DNA from: Pseudomonadota bacterium | GTDB taxonomy: Bacteria; Pseudomonadota; Gammaproteobacteria; Burkholderiales; Burkholderiaceae_B | Assembly (NCBI GenBank): GCA_023389155.1 | Contig: JAEWEV010000020.1 | Location: forward strand, 1-35,766 | Direction of reading: 5' to 3' | DNA: 35,766 bases | Shown here: piece by piece, positions 31,929 to 35,766 of the stretch | Numbering within the stretch: position 1 is the first letter of the stretch | Layout of the letters: every line of letters begins with the position of its first letter | Position numbers and translations under genes: made by a program | The notes under the pieces: model-generated | Databases searched by the model: none | Told to the model about the DNA's origin: nothing | The model's input: the letters and a program-made list of their open reading frames with translations, nothing else

Positions 31929-32125
31929 AGATATTGCATTCGTCATTGAAGCGATTGTACCCATGCGATCAGAAACCACGTGCTGTATTCAGAGTACGCA
32001 GTTTGACTAGGTAGCGTTTCGCAGAGAGACAAAATTCAGCTTACGGCCGATGGCCTCAATTGCTGATACTCTGAAAAAATTCTCGCCAGGAGACTCCTCG
32101 CGCTTAAGAGCGACGTTACGGAACA
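31929..32125. other. Short gap before the HicB-like gene
   Basis: Nothing recognised on the plus strand, and no hicA toxin gene. A minus-strand open stretch (to a stop at 32007) encodes LKREESPGENFFRVSAIEA and a little more. It has no known family and overlaps the HicB-like frame, so it is not called. Confidence 0.3.
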
Positions 32126-32347
32126 GTGACAATACACAGCAAACATTACACATACCTGGTCCGCTGGTCTCCTGACGATCAGCAGCACATCGGTCTTCGC
32201 ACCGAGTTTCCATCCCTGTCGTGGCTAGCCTCCGATCCGACGCAGGCGCTGGCCGGATTCATGCAGGTGATTGGGGAATCTGTACAGGACATGCAGCAGA
32301 ATGGGCAAAACATTCCGCTGCCTGCTGCCGACAAAGCATATTGCTGA
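32126..32347 (+). CDS. HicB-like antitoxin-domain protein, truncated orphan
   Basis: A GTG-started frame of 73 residues matches the N-terminal HicB-like fold: KHYTYLVRWSPDDQQHIGLR, then TEFPSLSWLASDPTQALAGF, then VIGESVQDMQQNGQNIPLP. In the family this is followed by a DNA-binding ribbon-helix-helix (RVPPELHR..LNRL), which is absent here. The frame stops just after PAADKAYC, where a 16-bp near-duplication shifts frame (see findings). No hicA toxin is nearby. GGAA precedes the GTG. It is either a decayed gene or a small HicB-like protein of unknown function. Confidence 0.7.
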   Translation: MTIHSKHYTYLVRWSPDDQQHIGLRTEFPSLSWLASDPTQALAGFMQVIGESVQDMQQNGQNIPLPAADKAYC

Positions 32348-32416
32348 TAAAGCATGCTGCGAAAAACTCCGGGATCTGGTGGCGGCGGACTAACACCGCT
32401 TCCGCCACAATGCCTC

Positions 32417-33157
32417 TTATCGACCTTGCAGCATCAGCCAGATCAGCAACAGCGGTCCGCCATTGAACATCATATGCATGAGCATGGACGTACCTATGCC
32501 CGAACGCACGCGCATCCAGGCCAGGACCAGACCAGTCATCCATTGCGGCAGCACCATGATCGGGAACATCCACCAGGGAGTATCGTTTAGCTTGAAATTG
32601 TTCAGATGCACAAAGGCGAAGGCTACCACTGACAAATGAAATATCCATGGGAACCACTGAACGTAAAGTCTGCGGATGTGCCAGGGCAGCGCTTCTTCAT
32701 TGCCGGTGAACCCTCTCGCGTGCAGGGTACCCAGCAGCGCCAGGACCAGCACGAAGGCTGCTCCACTGAGCAGCGACGGCCCGGAAAAAACGACCATCAA
32801 CATGACCGGCAGAACCCACAGCAGCGCGCGTGGGTAGCGGAGGCTGTAGCGAAACAGCATTTCTTCGGCCAGGGGCGCCCATAGCACCGCCATCAGCCAG
32901 GGAATGTGATCAGGATCCAGGCGATGCTGCGCACCACTGCTTTCTGCGGCACTCAGTGCAAGCGGCGCCAAAACAAACAGGTTCACAAACCACAGCAACG
33001 CCACCCACGACAACATACGGGCAAATCTGACGTTGGGATACCAGTCCCGCCACCAGCCCGACCCACCGCCCCGCTGCGCGACACGGGGTGTGAAGCGCGG
33101 CCTGCGCACGAAACGCAGGAACTCGCTGATGTCAGAGCGAAATGCGGGGGATGTCAT
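32417..33157 (-). CDS. CPBP-family intramembrane metalloprotease
   Basis: A 246-residue protein with the membrane-embedded glutamic protease signature of the CAAX/CPBP (Abi) family. Motif 1 is EEMLFRYSLR (Glu98, Glu99, Arg103), motif 2 is FAFVHLNNF (His184) and motif 3 is MLMHMMFN (His228, Asn232). About seven hydrophobic segments span 50-245. Related proteins process prenylated or bacteriocin-type peptides; the substrate here is unknown. Its ATG overlaps the pth stop by 4 bases (ATGA), implying translational coupling. Confidence 0.88.
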   Translation of the reverse strand: MTSPAFRSDISEFLRFVRRPRFTPRVAQRGGGSGWWRDWYPNVRFARMLSWVALLWFVNLFVLAPLALSAAESSGAQHRLDPDHIPWLMAVLWAPLAEEMLFRYSLRYPRALLWVLPVMLMVVFSGPSLLSGAAFVLVLALLGTLHARGFTGNEEALPWHIRRLYVQWFPWIFHLSVVAFAFVHLNNFKLNDTPWWMFPIMVLPQWMTGLVLAWMRVRSGIGTSMLMHMMFNGGPLLLIWLMLQGR

Positions 33158-33759
33158 GGCAGTTTCTCTCGACCCGCGGCCAGACGCCGCGAAGCCGCAG
33201 AAAAGTCACCATCCAGCAATGGGGTCAGGATCTGTCTGGCATTGTTGATTTCATTTTCGATTAGCGGCATGTCTTCGCGAGCCGGCATGGACAATACATA
33301 ATCTGCCACGCCCTGTGCCAGGCCACGACCTCGCGGATGACCGATGCCCAGACGCATGCGCCAGTAATCCGGGGTGCCCAGGGCCGCCTGAATGTCGCGC
33401 AGCCCGTTATGACCGGCATGGCCACCGCCTTTTTTCAGTTTCACGTCGCCCGGTTGCAGATCCAGTTCATCATGCAGCACAAGTATCTGCTCGGGTTCGA
33501 TCTTGAAGAACCGGGCTACGGCGCCTACGGACTGGCCGGAGCGGTTCATATACGTTGCGGGCTTGAGCAGATACACCGCTTCGCCGTCATGGCGTGCCCG
33601 CGCCAGCTGCCCAAAAAAGCCCGTTTCCAGTGTGAACCGGGTTTTCAGGTCATCAGCATAATGGTCGGCAAGCCAGAATCCGGCGTTGTGCCGCGTGGCT
33701 TCATACTGCTGGCCGGGATTTCCCAGGCCGACGATCAGACGGATAGGCAACGAAGCCAT
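33154..33759 (-). CDS. pth: Peptidyl-tRNA hydrolase
   Basis: Releases tRNA from prematurely dropped peptidyl-tRNA. The conserved residues are all present: Asn14 and catalytic His24 in LGNPGQQYEATRHNAGFW, Asn in PATYMNRSGQSVG, Asp in ILVLHDELDLQPG, and GGGHAGHNGLRDI. The start at 33759 (MASLPIRLIVGLGNPG, 201 residues) follows AGGGAAA. The frame extends upstream to 33810, but those 17 residues cross the rplY terminator and are not conserved. It overlaps the CPBP protease gene by 4 bases. Confidence 0.97.
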   Translation of the reverse strand: MASLPIRLIVGLGNPGQQYEATRHNAGFWLADHYADDLKTRFTLETGFFGQLARARHDGEAVYLLKPATYMNRSGQSVGAVARFFKIEPEQILVLHDELDLQPGDVKLKKGGGHAGHNGLRDIQAALGTPDYWRMRLGIGHPRGRGLAQGVADYVLSMPAREDMPLIENEINNARQILTPLLDGDFSAASRRLAAGREKLP

Positions 33760-33787
33760 GTAGACATTTCCCTGCAAATTACGAAAC

Positions 33788-33819
33788 AAACCCCCGAAAT
33801 GCATATGCACTGCGGGGGT
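33788..33819 (-). terminator. Rho-independent terminator after rplY
   Basis: ACCCCCG (33790-33796) pairs with CGGGGGT (33813-33819), enclosing TGCATATGCA (33800-33809), itself a palindrome. On the minus strand a T-rich TTTGTTT follows. It lies between rplY and pth, so it would reduce but perhaps not abolish read-through to pth. Confidence 0.7.
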
Positions 33820-33892
33820 GTACCAAATGACGACATGGCCGGCAAGACCGGCCTGCGCTACCCCGCCTCAGGCAAGGTAACACATTAAAGAC

Positions 33893-34558
33893 TTACTTGG
33901 CGTCGTCTTCAGCGGGTTTGTCAGATTTCTCTGCGTCCCCGGCTTCTTCGCCTTCTTCCTTGGCTTCGACGTCAGCAGCTTCGTCTTCTTCTACGTTGTC
34001 TGTTACGACAGCGGCAGTGGCCAGAACGGGGCTGTCTTCACCAGTTACAAGGAACTCAACACCGGCAGGCGCGGTCACGTCTGACAGGTGAAGTACGTCA
34101 TTGACTTCCATTTTGCCCAGATCAACTTCGATGAACTGTGGCAGGTCTTTAGGCAGGCAGGTTACCTCGATGTCATTCAGAACATGCGAAATGGTTGCAT
34201 TTTGCAGTTTGACAGCAGGAGATTCGTCACCGTTGATAAAGTGGAAAGGAATGCGTGTTGTCAATGCTTCGTTGGCGCTGACACGCTGAAAATCCACATG
34301 CAATACCTGCGGTTTGTAGGAATGCCATTGCACGGCGCGCAGCAGAACGTTCTGCTTTTTGCCGTCGATCATCATGTCCAGAACGGACGTGTGGAACTGC
34401 TCTTTGCGCAATGCGTGGAAAATTTCATTGTGGTCCAGCTCAACGCTCAGCGCTTCGCCTTTCCCACCGTAAACAATGGCCGGTACACGGCCGGCGCGAC
34501 GCAGGCGGCGGCTCGCACTCGATCCCTGAACGCTACGCTTGGTGGCTTCAAATTTCAT
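33893..34558 (-). CDS. rplY: Ribosomal protein bL25 (Ctc-type, long form)
   Basis: bL25 binds 5S rRNA in the large subunit; the long CTC/TL5 form has an extra beta-rich domain. The 221 residues comprise the L25 domain (about 1-95, MKFEATKRSVQG, ASRRLRRAGRVPAIVYGGKG, QWHSYKPQVLHVDFQRV), the TL5 C-terminal domain (about 98-185) and a strongly acidic tail rich in Glu, Asp and Ala (about 187-221). The ATG at 34558 is preceded by GGAG; a TTG four codons upstream would place the start inside that site. It is followed by a terminator before pth. Confidence 0.96.
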   Translation of the reverse strand: MKFEATKRSVQGSSASRRLRRAGRVPAIVYGGKGEALSVELDHNEIFHALRKEQFHTSVLDMMIDGKKQNVLLRAVQWHSYKPQVLHVDFQRVSANEALTTRIPFHFINGDESPAVKLQNATISHVLNDIEVTCLPKDLPQFIEVDLGKMEVNDVLHLSDVTAPAGVEFLVTGEDSPVLATAAVVTDNVEEDEAADVEAKEEGEEAGDAEKSDKPAEDDAK

Positions 34559-34596
34559 GGAGAACTCCAAATAAACAATACCGGTTAAGGTATTTC

Positions 34597-34623
34597 AAAA
34601 AGGCTGAACCGGCTGGCTCAGCC
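34597..34623 (-). terminator. Rho-independent terminator after prs
   Basis: On the minus strand GGCTGA-N10-TCAGCC is followed by TTTTT (plus coordinates: A-run 34597-34601, stem halves 34602-34607 and 34618-34623). It closes prs and separates it from rplY. A further CCGTTGC/GCAACGG hairpin lies at 34632-34653, closer to the prs stop. Confidence 0.8.
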
Positions 34624-34662
34624 CACCCGACCCGTTGCCGCGACCAGCAACGGATCAAATTC

Positions 34663-35613
34663 TTACTCTACAAACAGGGAGCTGACCGATTCTGCGTGGG
34701 AAATACGCAGAATGGTTTCACCCAGCAATGAGGCGCTGGAAAGCTGGCGGATACGCGAACACTCTGCCGCTTCCTGTGAAAGCGGAATTGTATCGGTCAC
34801 GACCAACTCATCCAGTTCGGATTCGGCAATACGGCCCACGGCGCCGCCCGACAGAACGGCATGCGTACAATAGGCATAGACCGCACCGGCGCCCCGCTCT
34901 TTCAATGCAGAGGCGGCTTTGCACAGCGTACCGGCGGTATCGACCATATCGTCCATGATGATGCAGGTACGACCGTCAACTTCACCGATAATATTCATGA
35001 CTTCGGACACGTTGGCACGTGGCCGGCGTTTATCGATAATGGCCAGGTCGGCTTCCAGCTGCTTGGCCAGCGCACGCGCACGAACCACACCACCGATGTC
35101 GGGAGACACAACCACCAGGTCCTTGAAATTGCGCTGGCCGATATCGGACAACAGCACAGGACCGGCGTAAATATTGTCTACCGGGATATCAAAAAAGCCC
35201 TGGATCTGGTCTGCATGCAGATCCATGGTAAGCAGGCGGTCAACCCCCACGCTTTGCAGCATGTTGGCGACCACTTTTGCGGTAATGGCCACGCGGGCAG
35301 AGCGCGGGCGGCGATCCTGGCGGGCGTAGCCAAAGTACGGGATGGCGGCGGTAATGCGGCCGGCAGAGGCACGGCGCAGGGCATCAACCATCGTCATGAT
35401 TTCCATGAGATTATCGTTGGTCGGTGCACAGGTGGGCTGCAGCACGAATACATCGCGGCCCCGCACATTTTCCAGGATTTCCACCATGACTTCACCGTCT
35501 GAGAAACGACCTACGGTCATTTTGCCCAGTGACATGTCCAGATGATTGACGACATCTACGGCCAGCCGAGGATTGGCTGTACCGGTAAAAATCATGAAAT
35601 TATTGTTGGTCAT
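34663..35613 (-). CDS. prs: Ribose-phosphate pyrophosphokinase (PRPP synthetase)
   Basis: Makes PRPP from ribose 5-phosphate and ATP, feeding purine, pyrimidine, histidine, tryptophan and NAD synthesis. Class I enzyme of 316 residues: FSDGEVMVEILENVRGRDVF (37-56), PYFGYARQDRRPRSA (92-106), the MDLHADQIQGFFD segment, the flexible catalytic region DKRRPRANVSEV (194-205) and the PRPP-binding loop DDMVDTAGT (221-229). The start at 35613 (MTNNNFMIFTGTANPRLAVD) matches homologues; the frame extends upstream to 35658 through the terminator hairpin and is not conserved. prs follows tRNA-Gln on the same strand. Confidence 0.98.
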   Translation of the reverse strand: MTNNNFMIFTGTANPRLAVDVVNHLDMSLGKMTVGRFSDGEVMVEILENVRGRDVFVLQPTCAPTNDNLMEIMTMVDALRRASAGRITAAIPYFGYARQDRRPRSARVAITAKVVANMLQSVGVDRLLTMDLHADQIQGFFDIPVDNIYAGPVLLSDIGQRNFKDLVVVSPDIGGVVRARALAKQLEADLAIIDKRRPRANVSEVMNIIGEVDGRTCIIMDDMVDTAGTLCKAASALKERGAGAVYAYCTHAVLSGGAVGRIAESELDELVVTDTIPLSQEAAECSRIRQLSSASLLGETILRISHAESVSSLFVE

Positions 35614-35638
35614 GATGACTGGAATCGGTGAAGTGAAT

Positions 35639-35688
35639 AAAAAAACCGTGATAAGCACATACCGGTTTATAGCGGCTTATTCACGGTT
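35639..35688 (-). terminator. Terminator-like hairpin between tRNA-Gln and prs
   Basis: On the minus strand AAACCGTG(A)ATAAGC pairs with GCTTATCACGGTTT and is followed by six or more T (plus A-run 35639-35644). The stem has 14 bp with one bulge and a loop of 18 bases. It fits an intrinsic terminator for tRNA-Gln. It ends only about 25 bases before the prs ATG, and a possible prs -10 (TATAAA on the minus strand, 35670-35665) lies in its loop. Confidence 0.8.
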
Positions 35689-35709
35689 TCCGCACATGCA
35701 GTACGAATT

Positions 35710-35766
35710 TGGCTGGGGCGGAAGGATTCGAACCTTCGCATGCTGGAATCAAAATCCAGTGCCTTA
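35710..35766 (-). tRNA. tRNA-Gln(TTG), 3' part, cut by the window edge
   Basis: On the minus strand CTGGA-TTTTGAT-TCCAG is the anticodon stem-loop with anticodon TTG (reads CAA). It is followed by a variable loop, the T-arm (GAAGG-TTCGAAT-CCTTC), and the acceptor 3' strand CGCCCCAG ending in an encoded CCA at 35712-35710. The D-arm and 5' acceptor strand lie beyond 35766. Identity is Gln from the anticodon. Confidence 0.93.

Noticed and set aside
32007..32213. Minus-strand 68-codon frame ending FVSLRNAT
   Set aside because: It overlaps the HicB-like gene on the other strand. The C-terminal part looks protein-like, but no family is recognised and the start is poor.

Overview
The window is a 35.8 kb chromosomal segment of a betaproteobacterium. 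Protein sequences (GroEL, Prs, RibH-NusB, FtsY) and gene order (ribBA-ribH-nusB-thiL-pgpA-cinA beside pyrF; rplY-pth downstream of prs and tRNA-Gln) look like Alcaligenaceae/Burkholderiales. An Advenella- or Bordetella-like organism is my best guess, by recall only. Most of it is core housekeeping DNA carrying one catabolic operon and several small accessory or decayed patches.

Layout. (1) 1-1000: the 3' end of an insertion sequence sits inside the start of a type I restriction-modification hsdM gene, leaving a 43-codon stump, then about 600 bp of AT-rich DNA without a recognisable gene. (2) 1006-3222: the groES-groEL operon with a perfect CIRCE operator, an overlapping sigma70/sigma32-like promoter and a strong terminator. 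(3) 3308-4543: dgkA-pyrF on the plus strand. (4) 4571-9251, minus strand: ribBA-ribH-nusB-thiL-pgpA-cinA(pncC), i.e. riboflavin, thiamine, phosphatidylglycerol and NMN-salvage functions with a transcription factor, closed by a hairpin terminator. (5) 9347-16761, minus strand: a six-gene aerobic 2-aminobenzoate (anthranilate) CoA-thioester operon (fused monooxygenase/reductase, SDR, crotonase, acyl-CoA dehydrogenase, CoA ligase, RidA-like protein), with a divergent MarR regulator at 16961 and an AT-rich palindrome between them. (6) 17563-25061, mostly plus strand: glpD, a CYTH-CHAD triphosphatase, rsmD, coaD and a ferredoxin, with ftsY convergent to the CYTH gene and divergent from rsmD. (7) 25167-30896: a 13-bp tandem repeat, then minus-strand genes for a stand-alone MOSC N-terminal barrel, a large AsmA protein, a YidB/DUF937 protein and the ATPase YchF. 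(8) 30897-32410: a small accessory patch with an alpha/beta hydrolase and an orphan truncated HicB-like protein. (9) 32417-35766, minus strand: CPBP membrane protease overlapping pth, rplY, prs and the 3' part of tRNA-Gln.

No clearly new multi-gene defence or mobile system is visible. The most interesting points are the RidA-like protein without the canonical arginine in the anthranilate operon (whose pathway intermediate is an enamine-type compound), the RibBA whose GTP-cyclohydrolase half has lost its zinc and catalytic motifs, the unusual ThiL motif, the IS-inactivated hsdM, the 16-bp duplication that ends the HicB-like frame, the 13-bp repeat array, and the hairpin directly ahead of prs. 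Functions are assigned from recognised motifs only; no database search was run.
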